In this document: piece by piece, positions 49,667 to 58,106 of the stretch
Layout: each line of letters starts with the position of its first letter
Position numbering within the stretch: position 1 is the first letter of the stretch
Assembly: GCF_049943125.1 (NCBI RefSeq)
Contig: NZ_CP188040.1
Location: 2,976,001-3,040,000 of the forward strand
Length of the DNA: 64,000 nucleotides
Direction: 5' to 3'
Source of the DNA: JAEXZL01 sp049943125
GTDB lineage: Bacteria; Bacillota; Clostridia; Clostridiales; Clostridiaceae
Notes under the pieces: generated by a model
Database searches by the model: none
Seen by the model: the letters and a program-made list of their open reading frames with translations, nothing else
Told to the model about the DNA's origin: nothing
Made by a program: the position numbers and the translations under genes

Positions 49667-50485
49667 ATGTTTACAGTGAGGAACAATAGAACCTTAATTA
49701 TCATTGGAGGCGCCGAGGATAAGAAGGGGAACAAGGAAATCCTTAAGGAGGTCTGTGCTTCAATTAACAAGGAAAATGATAAGCTATTAATAGCCACCTT
49801 AGCCACAGAATCTCCTGAAGAAGTAGGTAGCATTTATAAAGAAATATTTTCTTCAATGGGTGTCAAGAATATTAAGTTTCTTAATATTACAAGTAGGCCA
49901 GAGGCTTTTGAACAAGAAAACATTAATTTAATTAATGAATCTAAATTGATGTTTTTTACAGGGGGAGATCAGCTGAAAATTACCAGCTTGATAGGAGGTT
50001 CCCCTGTTGGTGATGCCTTAAGGGAGAACTATAAGGCTGGCTGTGTTTATGTAGGTACTTCTGCTGGAGCTTCAGTTGTAAGCAATAATATGATTATATC
50101 CGGAGACGATGAAGAGTCTCCTAAAAAATTCACTTTGAAGATTTCGCCAGGCCTCGGGCTTATAGAAAATGTGATTATAGATCAACATTTTGCTCAGAGA
50201 GGTAGGATAGGAAGAATTCTGGCTGGCATTGCTCAAAATCCATTCATTTTAGGTATTGGCATTGATGAAGATACTGCAATGATTGTAAATAATAATTCTA
50301 GCCTTAAGGTTATAGGATCAGGGGCTATATACATTATTGATGGTAGAGAAATTACTTACACAAATGTATCAGAACAGCATCAGGAGGAGGTTTTATCCAT
50401 TTTTAATGTTAAGATGCACATTTTAAAGAGAGGCAATGCTTTTGACCTTATAAGAAGAGAACCCATAGAGGAGGAAGAAATTTAA
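49667..50485 (+). CDS. cphB: Cyanophycinase
   Basis: This 272-residue peptidase S51-type enzyme degrades cyanophycin to beta-Asp-Arg dipeptides. It starts RTLIIIGGAEDKKG, has the nucleophile serine in GTSAGAS (about residue 132), FTGGDQLKI and DQHFAQRGRIGR. Starts at GTG 49664, ATG 49667 and GTG 49676 are all possible. The GGGAG site at 49660 fits the last best, so the exact start is unsure. The stop codon overlaps the cphA start (TAATG), so synthesis and degradation genes are co-expressed. No signal peptide is seen, so it acts on intracellular granules. Confidence 0.93.
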   Translation: MFTVRNNRTLIIIGGAEDKKGNKEILKEVCASINKENDKLLIATLATESPEEVGSIYKEIFSSMGVKNIKFLNITSRPEAFEQENINLINESKLMFFTGGDQLKITSLIGGSPVGDALRENYKAGCVYVGTSAGASVVSNNMIISGDDEESPKKFTLKISPGLGLIENVIIDQHFAQRGRIGRILAGIAQNPFILGIGIDEDTAMIVNNNSSLKVIGSGAIYIIDGREITYTNVSEQHQEEVLSIFNVKMHILKRGNAFDLIRREPIEEEEI

Positions 50486-53100
50486 TGAAAATTCTAGATT
50501 ATAAGTTTTATGAGGGAAGAAATATATATTCTCATAAAAAATGTGTGAAGCTCATTGTAAATCTAGAGGGATACAAGGATATACCAAGTGTAGAGATAGA
50601 TAATTTTAATTTTAACCTATTAAGCATACTTCCTGAGCTAAAGGAACATCGCTGTGGCATTGATGAGGACGGTGGCTTTGTAACCAGGCTCACTGAAGGG
50701 ACCTATCTTGCTCATATCTGTGAGCATTCTATAATTGCAATTCACAATAGGCTTGGGATAGATGTTTGTTATGGAAAGGCAAGAGTGATCAAAGATGATA
50801 TCTATTACATTATATTTAGTTATCGATATAAAAAGACGGCCTTAGCCATTGCGAATCTAGCAGTGGAGTTAATGAACTCGTTAATAAAGAATATTCCGCT
50901 GAATATATCAGATAAGCTTAATTATATAAAAGGTATTGTTAGAGAGGAAATGATGGGATCCACCACGGAGGCTATATGCAATGCTGCAATTAAGAGAGGA
51001 CTTCCAATAATTCCTATTGGGAATAGCGGTTTTTTTCAGATAGGCTACGGTAAATACGGTAGAATTGTTGAAGCTTCTATATCAACGGATACCTCTTGTG
51101 TAGCTGTGGATATATCCTGTGACAAAAGTCTTACTAAATTATTACTCCGCCAGCAGTGGATACCAGTTCCTGAGGGAGAGGTGATCAAGGATTCTATTCA
51201 GCTTCTTGCTTTAGCTGAAGAGATAGGGTATCCGGTGGTTTTAAAGCCTCAATATGGAAGTAAAGGTAAAGGTGTTCATCTCAATATAAAGAACGATATA
51301 GAGTTACTAAAAAGCTATAGCTCCATAAAAGAAGATTTTTCTGAGTTTATACTGGAAAAGTATTATCAAGGTAAGGATTTTAGGGTATGTGTTATTGATT
51401 ATAAGGTTGTAGCCGTAGCTTTAAGGCTTCCTCCCTTTGTCACGGGAGATGGACAGCATACAATAAGAGAGCTTATAGACTTATTGAATGAGGATTACAG
51501 AAGAGGTGAAGACCATGAAAAACCTCTAACAGTTGTTAAAATAGATAGCACACTTATACAGTGTATCTTTCATAAGGGTTATGTATTAGACAATATATTA
51601 GAAAATGGAACGATTTTGTATTTGAGAGAAAATGGAAATCTTTCTACTGGTGGTGTAGCTATCGATTATACAGATAAAATAGCTCCTCAAAATATAGAGC
51701 TATGTGTTAGAGCTGCTAAAACACTGGGATTAGATATCTGTGGAATTGACATCTGCTGTGAGGATATATCTATTCCTTTAGAAGAACAGGATGGGGTGAT
51801 TCTAGAGGTTAATTCAGCGCCAGGGCTTAGGATGCATCACTATCCCTATATAGGGGAAGCAAGGGATGCGGCGGGTGCTGTTATTGATATGCTATTTAAG
51901 GAAGGGCTGAGAAATATACCTGTCATAGCTATAACTGGTACTAATGGTAAGACCACTACAACTCGTCTTATAGGGCATACCATTAGTGTAATGGGATATA
52001 ATGTAGGGATTACCACTACTGATGGTATATATATAAATAAAAAATGCATAGCTAAGGGAGATACTACTGGCTATGAGAGTGCTAAAACGATTCTTCTAAA
52101 TAAAGATGTTGAGGTTGCTGTTTTAGAAACAGCAAGAGGAGGTATAATTCATAAAGGTCTAGCCTATGATCTTGCTGATGTTGCGGTGCTGACCAATATT
52201 AGTGATGATCACTTGGGAATAGATGATGTTAATACCTTAGATGAGTTATCCAGTGTTAAATCCTTGGTGTTGGAAGCTGTTAAGCCGGAGGGGTATGCGG
52301 TGATTAATGGGGATGATCCTTGGAGTGTGAGGCTTCTATCAAAGCTAAATAGCAATATTATAATAACAGCAAGGGACAGAAATAATTCTTATCTCGTGGC
52401 TAATCTTAATAAAGGTGGTTATGGTGTATATATTGACCATGGTAATATATGTGTAGAAAAAGAAAATAAGGTTTTTAGAGTATGCAGTATAAAGGATATA
52501 CCTATAACCTATAACGGCCTTCTGAGCTATAACATTGAAAATTCTATGGCCGCTACGGCGGCTCTTGTAGGTGCAGGCGTTGATTATTGTGTGATTAAAA
52601 AAGGTCTGTGTACTTTTATGGGTGATGAGGTAGATAACCCAGGAAGGTTCAATATCCATGATTTCGGTAAGTATAAAATAGTCTTGGATTACGGTCATAA
52701 TGTAGAGGGGTATAAAGCTGTGTTGGGTTCTCTAGCTAAACTGCCTCACAATAAATTGATAGGTGTCATTGGAGTGCCTGGTGACAGGTTAGATTCCAAT
52801 GTAGAGCTTATAGGGAAGATTAGTAGTGATGCCCTTGATTATATTATTATAAAAGAGGATATGGATAAAAGGGGAAGGGCTGTGGGTGAAGTGGCTGCCC
52901 TCATAGAAAAAGGGCTTAAGGAAAATAATTTTAAGGATTATGAAATTTACTTAGATGAGATTGATGCTCTAAGCAGAGCTTGCTCTATTGCTGAAGAGGG
53001 AGATGTAATTGTTATTTTCTTCGAGGAATACAGTCGAGTTAAAGATTATGTTGCTAACCATAAGGTTTTTACTGAAGATAAAAAAGAAAATATAATATGA
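50485..53100 (+). CDS. cphA: Cyanophycin synthetase
   Basis: The 871-residue ATP-dependent ligase polymerises aspartate and arginine into cyanophycin, a nitrogen reserve. Three parts are visible: an N-terminal domain (about 1-160), an ATP-grasp domain (about 200-470, with GYPVVLKPQYGSKGKGV and ILEVNSAPGLRMHHYP) and a Mur ligase-like domain (about 475-871) with P-loop TGTNGKTTTT near residue 486. The C-terminal domain contains DYGHNVEGYKAV. Length is typical of CphA1. GGAGGAAG precedes the start. In clostridia cyanophycin has been linked to sporulating cells, and the sporulation setting here agrees. Confidence 0.95.
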   Translation: MKILDYKFYEGRNIYSHKKCVKLIVNLEGYKDIPSVEIDNFNFNLLSILPELKEHRCGIDEDGGFVTRLTEGTYLAHICEHSIIAIHNRLGIDVCYGKARVIKDDIYYIIFSYRYKKTALAIANLAVELMNSLIKNIPLNISDKLNYIKGIVREEMMGSTTEAICNAAIKRGLPIIPIGNSGFFQIGYGKYGRIVEASISTDTSCVAVDISCDKSLTKLLLRQQWIPVPEGEVIKDSIQLLALAEEIGYPVVLKPQYGSKGKGVHLNIKNDIELLKSYSSIKEDFSEFILEKYYQGKDFRVCVIDYKVVAVALRLPPFVTGDGQHTIRELIDLLNEDYRRGEDHEKPLTVVKIDSTLIQCIFHKGYVLDNILENGTILYLRENGNLSTGGVAIDYTDKIAPQNIELCVRAAKTLGLDICGIDICCEDISIPLEEQDGVILEVNSAPGLRMHHYPYIGEARDAAGAVIDMLFKEGLRNIPVIAITGTNGKTTTTRLIGHTISVMGYNVGITTTDGIYINKKCIAKGDTTGYESAKTILLNKDVEVAVLETARGGIIHKGLAYDLADVAVLTNISDDHLGIDDVNTLDELSSVKSLVLEAVKPEGYAVINGDDPWSVRLLSKLNSNIIITARDRNNSYLVANLNKGGYGVYIDHGNICVEKENKVFRVCSIKDIPITYNGLLSYNIENSMAATAALVGAGVDYCVIKKGLCTFMGDEVDNPGRFNIHDFGKYKIVLDYGHNVEGYKAVLGSLAKLPHNKLIGVIGVPGDRLDSNVELIGKISSDALDYIIIKEDMDKRGRAVGEVAALIEKGLKENNFKDYEIYLDEIDALSRACSIAEEGDVIVIFFEEYSRVKDYVANHKVFTEDKKENII

Positions 53101-53111
53101 TATAATAAAAT

Positions 53112-53146
53112 ATAAGACATTATCTTGTAATAAGATAATGTCTTAT
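53112..53146. terminator. Perfect inverted repeat after cphA
   Basis: ATAAGACATTATCTT and AAGATAATGTCTTAT form a 15-bp stem over GTAAT. The downstream T run is poor, so termination is probable but not certain. Confidence 0.6.
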
Positions 53147-53232
53147 ATAATATTAATTAATATAAATGCTCCCACAGCTTTTGTATTAATAAAGTTAACC
53201 TAGGAATAAAAATTGAGCGGAGGAAGTAACAT

Positions 53233-54075
53233 ATGATAGCAAGGGCATATGCAAAGATTAATATTTCTTTGGACGTAATAGGGAAAAGGGAGGATGGTTA
53301 TCATCTTCTTCAAATGATTATGCAGCAGATAGATCTATACGATAATATCTCTGTGGAAAAGGCTGATAATGGAATCGTCCTTAAAACTAATAGAAGCTAT
53401 CTGCCTGTGGATAAAAGCAATCTCGCTTATAAGGCTGCGGAGTTGTTTATGAACAATTATAATATCGGTAGCGGTTTAACTATAGAAATAGAAAAAAATA
53501 TACCTGTATCTGCGGGATTGGCAGGAGGTAGTACCGATGCAGCAGCAATATTAATGCTTCTTAACAGGCTGTTTGAGGTTAATGCCCCTCAAGAGGAATT
53601 AATGGAGCTTTCCTTGGGACTTGGTGCGGATGTTCCTTTTTGTATTAAAGGTGGTACTGCTCTTTGCGAAAATATTGGAGAGTTAATTACACCCCTTGAG
53701 CCCTTTAAGAATCATTTGCTAGTGCTGGTAAAGCCACCCTTTGGAGTATCAACCAAGGAAGTGTATAAGGGTATAAAGCTTGAAAAAATTCATAAGCATC
53801 CTGATACTGAGAGGCTGATTGAAGCGGTGGAGAATCAGGATTTAAGCTTTGTATCCCATAACATGAAAAATGTTCTGGAAAATGTGACCTTAAGAAAGCA
53901 TAATAAGATAAGAACTATCAAAAAGAAGCTCATGGATAATGGGGCTCTTGGAGCTATGATGAGTGGAAGTGGACCTTCAGTTTTTGGTTTTTTTGATGAT
54001 ATTCTTACGGCACAAAAGTGTTATGATGCCATGAAAAAAGAATACAAAGAAGTATTTTTAACTAGAACAATATAA
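53233..54075 (+). CDS. ispE: 4-diphosphocytidyl-2-C-methyl-D-erythritol kinase
   Basis: This 280-residue GHMP kinase phosphorylates CDP-ME in the MEP pathway of isoprenoid synthesis. Motif 1 is RAYAKINISLDVIGKREDGYH, the phosphate loop is PVSAGLAGGSTDAAA and the C-terminal glycine motif is MMSGSGPSVFGF. GGAGGAAG precedes the ATG. The gene supplies isoprenoid precursors, also needed by the polyprenyl synthase of the electron transfer locus. The yabG-veg-ispE order of Bacillus is kept here, with sipL and cphBA inserted. Confidence 0.95.
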   Translation: MIARAYAKINISLDVIGKREDGYHLLQMIMQQIDLYDNISVEKADNGIVLKTNRSYLPVDKSNLAYKAAELFMNNYNIGSGLTIEIEKNIPVSAGLAGGSTDAAAILMLLNRLFEVNAPQEELMELSLGLGADVPFCIKGGTALCENIGELITPLEPFKNHLLVLVKPPFGVSTKEVYKGIKLEKIHKHPDTERLIEAVENQDLSFVSHNMKNVLENVTLRKHNKIRTIKKKLMDNGALGAMMSGSGPSVFGFFDDILTAQKCYDAMKKEYKEVFLTRTI

Positions 54076-54091
54076 TAATTTTATATTTTAT

Positions 54092-54121
54092 GTATAAACC
54101 TCTGTTAACTTGTCCATAATT
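54092..54121 (+). promoter_or_regulatory. Sigma-F-type promoter candidate of spoIIR
   Basis: GTATA (54092-54096) fits the -35 GYATA. After 15 bases GTCCATAAT (54112-54120) fits GGNNANANT except at one position. spoIIR is the classic sigma-F target, and this element is 23 bases before its ATG. Confidence 0.55.
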
Positions 54122-54143
54122 CCTAATAACAGGGGTTGATAAT

Positions 54144-54809
54144 ATGAAAAAAAATTTAGTGCTAATAATTTGTACAAGCGCTATATTCCTTTCCCTACTA
54201 TTAGGGGGATGTGTCATTGGGGAAAAATCAGATTCTGATGAAGGAGAATTAGCAGAAAATTTAAGTGGAAAGCTCATAAGGTTCCATGTTCTTGCTAATA
54301 GCGATAGTCAGGAGGATCAAGAGCTTAAGCAAAGGGTTAAAGATAAGATTATTGAATATTTATTGCCTAAGCTTGAAGAAGCTGAATCTATTGAAGAGAG
54401 TCGAGAAATACTCATAAGAGAAAATGCTGCTGTTATAGAATTAGCAGAGGAGTTTATAAGGTCTTCAGGATATTCCTACACTGCTAAGGGAGAGCTTGTT
54501 TTAGATAATTTTCCTGCTAAGAGATATGGGGCTGTAGAGCTACCTCAAGGAGAATATGAAGCTTATAAGATTGTTATCGGTAGTGGTAATGGGCAGAACT
54601 GGTGGTGTGTCATGTTTCCACCCTTATGCTTTGTAGATATCACCATGGGAGAGGTAGAGGAAGAGAAGACTCTGAAGACCATGGAGGAGTATTTAACTCC
54701 AGAGGAATATGAAGGGATAAAAAAGGCTGCCTCCTCAGGGGGAGCTAAGAAGGAAGAAGCAACCTATAGATTTATCCTTGTAGATCTTTTGAAAGATATT
54801 TTTAAGTAA
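54144..54809 (+). CDS. spoIIR: Stage II sporulation protein R
   Basis: This 221-residue forespore-made signal is exported into the space between the two spore membranes, where it triggers SpoIIGA to activate sigma-E. Family marks are IRFHVLANSDSQEDQELKQRVKD and NWWCVMFPPLCFVD. The N-terminus is a signal peptide that ends in LLGGC, a good lipobox with cysteine 23, followed by an acidic linker, so it may be a lipoprotein. A run of acidic residues follows. A sigma-F-type promoter lies upstream. The ATG is preceded by AGGGGTTG. Confidence 0.94.
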   Translation: MKKNLVLIICTSAIFLSLLLGGCVIGEKSDSDEGELAENLSGKLIRFHVLANSDSQEDQELKQRVKDKIIEYLLPKLEEAESIEESREILIRENAAVIELAEEFIRSSGYSYTAKGELVLDNFPAKRYGAVELPQGEYEAYKIVIGSGNGQNWWCVMFPPLCFVDITMGEVEEEKTLKTMEEYLTPEEYEGIKKAASSGGAKKEEATYRFILVDLLKDIFK

Positions 54810-54952
54810 TTATAAATTTTTCTTGATTATTTATATAAAAATAAATAAACTATAAGATGGTAATTGCTTTAGGGAATATAATAGATTTTTTGCTTCAAGT
54901 ACCATTAAATTTGAAGTGAGTTTAGTTATTTGTAAATAGAAGGGATGTTTAA

Positions 54953-55366
54953 ATGAAAAAGAAAGCAATAATTTCTATATCCAGTAATCAAGAAATTGAT
55001 AAGGAAGATATGATAGAGGTGGTGACCCCTGGAGATTTTTATAGTGAGGGTAACGGTTATCACGTAGCTTATGAGGAAACTGAAATCTCTGGCATGGAGG
55101 GTACTAAAACAAAGCTGTTTATCACAAAGGATAAATTTATGCTAGAAAGAGAAGGAACTACCTCAACTAGAATGGAGTTTCAGAAGAATAATGAGTCTAC
55201 GAGTCTTTATAATACACCTTATGGTATGTTTGAGCTTAAGGTACATACCAGGGATTTAAGTATAAATGTTGATGATAACGGTGGGGAAGTTTTTATTAAC
55301 TACAACCTCTTTATAAGTGGCCAAAAGCCTCAAAATACAGAATTAAGAGTTAAGATAAAAGCTTAA
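54953..55366 (+). CDS. DUF1934 family protein
   Basis: This 137-residue protein of the lipocalin-like DUF1934/YwiB family has YHVAYEETEISGMEGTKTKLFI and NTPYGMFELKVHTRDL. No signal peptide is present. Function is unknown; members are widespread in Firmicutes. In many it lies near rpmE or pyrG, as here. GAAGGGATG precedes the ATG. It ends at a strong terminator. Confidence 0.85.
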   Translation: MKKKAIISISSNQEIDKEDMIEVVTPGDFYSEGNGYHVAYEETEISGMEGTKTKLFITKDKFMLEREGTTSTRMEFQKNNESTSLYNTPYGMFELKVHTRDLSINVDDNGGEVFINYNLFISGQKPQNTELRVKIKA

Positions 55367-55370
55367 GGTT

Positions 55371-55399
55371 AAAAGCGGCGATAAAATCGCCGCTTTTTT
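55371..55399 (+). terminator. Terminator after DUF1934 gene
   Basis: AAAAGCGGCGAT and ATCGCCGCTTTT form a perfect 12-bp stem over AAA and are followed by T. Confidence 0.9.
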
Positions 55400-55420
55400 G
55401 ATTATTATTTATAGGTGTGT

Positions 55421-55489
55421 AGAATTGATGCATAAAGTTGTATTGAATTGATGTATAAAGGTGCATTGAATTGATGTATAAAGGTGCAT
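55421..55489 (+). repeat. Tandem 23-bp repeat, three copies
   Basis: Two identical 23-base units (55444-55466 and 55467-55489, TGAATTGATGTATAAAGGTG then CAT) follow one diverged copy at 55421-55443. They lie between a terminator and the 99-residue gene and have no apparent reading frame. Confidence 0.85.
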
Positions 55490-55579
55490 AATTTATATAG
55501 CTTAGTTTTTGTATAAAAAGGTTTAGTTATATATAAGCAGGCAATAATTATAATAAGTATAGCTTTAGGAGGGTAGCTT

Positions 55580-55879
55580 ATGATAGAGGATAAGGAACTC
55601 AGGTACATCAGAATCCTTGATAACCTTTGCTCGTATAGTAAATTGACCAAGGAAGATTTGATTAGACTCATGGAGGATAAGGATAGCAAGCATTTATTAT
55701 TCCTATTTCTTAAGAATCATGGTTATACAGATCAAGAAATAATTTCTCGGCTTTTTAATATAAAAAGCAAAAGCTCTATAAAAAGTAATTTCAAAAAAGC
55801 AGAAGAAAGATTTTTTGTAAATAGCACTTTTAGAGAAAAATATTTTGAAATAGAAGATAAAGTAAAGAAAATAATATAG
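55580..55879 (+). CDS. Hypothetical small protein, possible DNA-binding
   Basis: The 99-residue protein is helical and charged. LTKEDLIRLMEDKDSKHLLFLFLKNHGYTDQEIISRLFNI, followed by KSKSSIKSNFKKAEERFF, could form a helix-turn-helix in which SRLFNIKSKSSIKSNFK resembles a recognition unit. Lysine-rich C-terminus. TAGGAGGGTAG precedes the ATG. It is flanked by terminators and stands just upstream of pyrG. I do not recognise a family. Confidence 0.6.
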   Translation: MIEDKELRYIRILDNLCSYSKLTKEDLIRLMEDKDSKHLLFLFLKNHGYTDQEIISRLFNIKSKSSIKSNFKKAEERFFVNSTFREKYFEIEDKVKKII

Positions 55880-55903
55880 CCATAAGGTGAAAACCTTATG
55901 GCT
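55878..55903 (+). terminator. Terminator before pyrG
   Basis: AGCCATAAGGT and ACCTTATGGCT form an 11-bp stem over a GAAA loop, followed by an AT-rich tract containing TTTTT. Confidence 0.75.
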
Positions 55904-56085
55904 AATAAATTTTTATAAATCACAAATAAACCACTAGACTTTATTAATAAAAGTGTGGTAATATAAACGATATGTTAAATAGACACAAAAACCCCATATT
56001 AATTTATAGGGTAATTGTTATTATAATATTTCTAATAGAGTTTGTCAAAGGTTTTTTTTTGTTAATTTTATAAAGGAGGCGTTTT

Positions 56086-57687
56086 ATGGCTACTAAATTT
56101 ATATTTGTTACAGGAGGCGTTGTTTCATCCCTTGGTAAAGGTATTACTGCTGCTTCCCTTGGAAGATTACTAAAAAATAGAGGTCTTAAGGTTTCTATTC
56201 AAAAATTTGATCCATATTTAAATGTTGATCCTGGAACCATGAGTCCTTACCAGCATGGAGAGGTTTTTGTTACTGAGGATGGTGCTGAAACGGATTTGGA
56301 CCTGGGACATTATGAGAGGTTTATAGATGAAAATTTAAGCAAAAACAGCAATGTTACCACGGGTAAAATATATTGGTCTGTTATCAGTAAGGAGAGAAGA
56401 GGGGAATATTTAGGGGGAACTGTACAGGTTATTCCTCATATTACAAACGAGATTAAGAGTAAGGTATATAGCGTGGCTGAGGAGCAGGAAGTGGATGTGG
56501 TCATCACTGAAATAGGAGGAACTGTAGGTGATATAGAATCTCTGCCCTTTCTTGAAGCTATAAGACAGGTTAAATATGAGGTTGGGATGGAGAATGTGTG
56601 CTTTATCCATGTAACACTTGTTCCTTATCTTAATAAATCTGGAGAGCTGAAGACAAAGCCTACGCAGCACTCTGTAAAAGAGCTCAGAAGTATTGGTATA
56701 CAGCCTGACATAATTGTTTGTCGTTCTGAGAAGGGATTATCTGAGGATATGAAGGATAAGATTGGTCTCTTCTGCAATGTGGATAAGGGTGCTGTAATTG
56801 AAAATCTTGATGCAGACAATCTTTATGAGGTTCCTCTTATGCTTCATGAGCAGGGTCTTGATAATATAGTTTGTAAAAAGCTGAATTTAAGCTGCGGTGA
56901 GGTTGATAATACGCAATGGGAAGCCATGGTTCAGAGGATTAAACATCCTGAGGATACTGTTACCATAGCTTTAGTTGGAAAATATGTTGAGCTTCATGAT
57001 GCGTACATATCAGTGGTAGAAGCGCTTTCTCATGGAGGCTTTGCTAATAAAGCTTCCGTTAAGATAAAGTGGGTTGATGCCACAAGCCTAAACAAGGATA
57101 ATTCTCATGAAATTTTTCAGGGTGTTCAAGGTATTTTGGTACCAGGAGGCTTTGGAGATAGAGGGGTGGAAGGAAAGATTGAAGCTGTAAGCTATGCTAG
57201 AGAAAATAACCTTCCTTTTCTGGGAATATGCTTGGGAATGCAGTGTGCTGTGATTGAATTTGCTAGAAATGTATTAGGTCTAGCTGATGCTAATACGTCA
57301 GAGATCAATCCTGTCACTAAGTATCCTGTGATAGATTTGATGGATGAGCAAAAGGGTATTGAAGATTTGGGTGGTACTATGAGGCTAGGGAAGTTCCTAT
57401 GCCTTCTGAAGGAAGGTAGTAAGGCTTATGAAGCTTATGGTGAGGTTTCTATTTATGAGAGGCACAGGCATAGATATGAGTTTAATAATAAGTACAGAAG
57501 GATGATGGAGGAAAATGGCTTGGTTCTCTCAGGGATAAATCCTACGAAGGATTTAGTAGAGATAGTGGAACTTCGTGATCATCCTTGGTTTGTTGCTGTT
57601 CAGTTCCATCCTGAGTTAAAATCTAGGCCTAATAGACCACATCCTCTCTTTGCTGGTTTTATTGAGGCTTCTCTAAAAAATAAATAA
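56086..57687 (+). CDS. pyrG: CTP synthase
   Basis: The 533-residue enzyme aminates UTP to CTP using glutamine and ATP. The synthetase domain (about 1-265) starts KFIFVTGGVVSSLGKGITAASLG. The glutamine amidotransferase domain has the nucleophile cysteine near residue 382 in FLGICLGMQ and the histidine-glutamate pair in FHPELKSRP. Length is normal. AAGGAGG lies upstream. An ACCC/GGGT short repeat is seen in the leader, but I do not see the Bacillus-type pyrG attenuator. Confidence 0.97.
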   Translation: MATKFIFVTGGVVSSLGKGITAASLGRLLKNRGLKVSIQKFDPYLNVDPGTMSPYQHGEVFVTEDGAETDLDLGHYERFIDENLSKNSNVTTGKIYWSVISKERRGEYLGGTVQVIPHITNEIKSKVYSVAEEQEVDVVITEIGGTVGDIESLPFLEAIRQVKYEVGMENVCFIHVTLVPYLNKSGELKTKPTQHSVKELRSIGIQPDIIVCRSEKGLSEDMKDKIGLFCNVDKGAVIENLDADNLYEVPLMLHEQGLDNIVCKKLNLSCGEVDNTQWEAMVQRIKHPEDTVTIALVGKYVELHDAYISVVEALSHGGFANKASVKIKWVDATSLNKDNSHEIFQGVQGILVPGGFGDRGVEGKIEAVSYARENNLPFLGICLGMQCAVIEFARNVLGLADANTSEINPVTKYPVIDLMDEQKGIEDLGGTMRLGKFLCLLKEGSKAYEAYGEVSIYERHRHRYEFNNKYRRMMEENGLVLSGINPTKDLVEIVELRDHPWFVAVQFHPELKSRPNRPHPLFAGFIEASLKNK

Positions 57688-57694
57688 TGTATTC

Positions 57695-57729
57695 AGCCTC
57701 TTGGATTAATATATACAAGGAGGCTTTTT
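57695..57729 (+). terminator. Terminator after pyrG
   Basis: AGCCTCTTG and CAAGGAGGCT pair with one bulge and are followed by a T run. Confidence 0.78.
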
Positions 57730-57853
57730 CTTTAATTAAGTATAATTATTAGATAATTTTTGTTTAAAAATGATTATTTTATCCCTAAAAAAGGTAAAAA
57801 TATAAATAATCTATATATTAATAGATAAAAATATTGTTTTAGAGTAAAATTTC

Positions 57854-57953
57854 GATTATTATAAGTTTAAGCAGGTATTAGAAGTTATAACTACTGAAAA
57901 TTAGTAGATGGTTATTAATGAAAGCACCCACCTTGTTTTTTCTTGATATAATC
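57854..57953 (+). ncRNA. Structured element upstream of rho, unassigned
   Basis: A 100-base stretch can fold into a long rod. GATTATTATAAG pairs with CTTGATATAATC at the base, then AAGCAGGT pairs with ACC-T-TTGTTTT-like sequence, and ATAAC-TACT pairs with AGTA-GATG-GTTAT near the tip. The conserved-looking GAAAGCACCCACCTTG lies on the 3' side, followed by TTTTTT. If the promoter at 57834-57862 is used, the RNA would start near 57868 and could end at the T run (57936-57941) as a small RNA or as an attenuated rho leader. I do not recognise a family. 6S RNA was considered and not supported. Confidence 0.35.
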
Positions 57954-58106
57954 CCAGTAAGCTTGTAAATGTAAAATTGGTCTTAGTAATTTAAAATAAA
58001 GATATATAGGCTTTAGCTTATATTTCTTTAATTTGATTTATAGTAAGAAGAACTAGATTGGATAAAATATATATTTTTTAGTGCTCACAACTTTGGAGGT
58101 GTGATT

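Larger units (their letters stand above)
57688..58106. other. Intergenic region pyrG / rho
   Basis: This 419-base gap is the longest after the queT leader. It contains the pyrG terminator, a promoter-like TTGTTT-17-TATTAT (57834-57862) and the structured element at 57854-57953. It ends in the rho ribosome binding site GGAGGTG. No reading frame is supported. Confidence 0.6.

Noticed and set aside
52345..52698. 117-residue minus-strand frame inside cphA
   Set aside because: It is fully covered by the Mur ligase domain of cphA and lacks any translation signal.
55984..56040. pyrG attenuator in the leader
   Set aside because: An ACCC/GGGT repeat is visible, but there is no T run and no GGGC-type start region as in the Bacillus pyrG leader, so no claim is made.
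57868..57953. 6S RNA upstream of rho
   Set aside because: The 3' motif CACCCACCTTG first suggested 6S RNA, but the predicted rod is too short and I cannot locate the large central bubble or both closing arms with confidence. It is kept only as an unassigned element.
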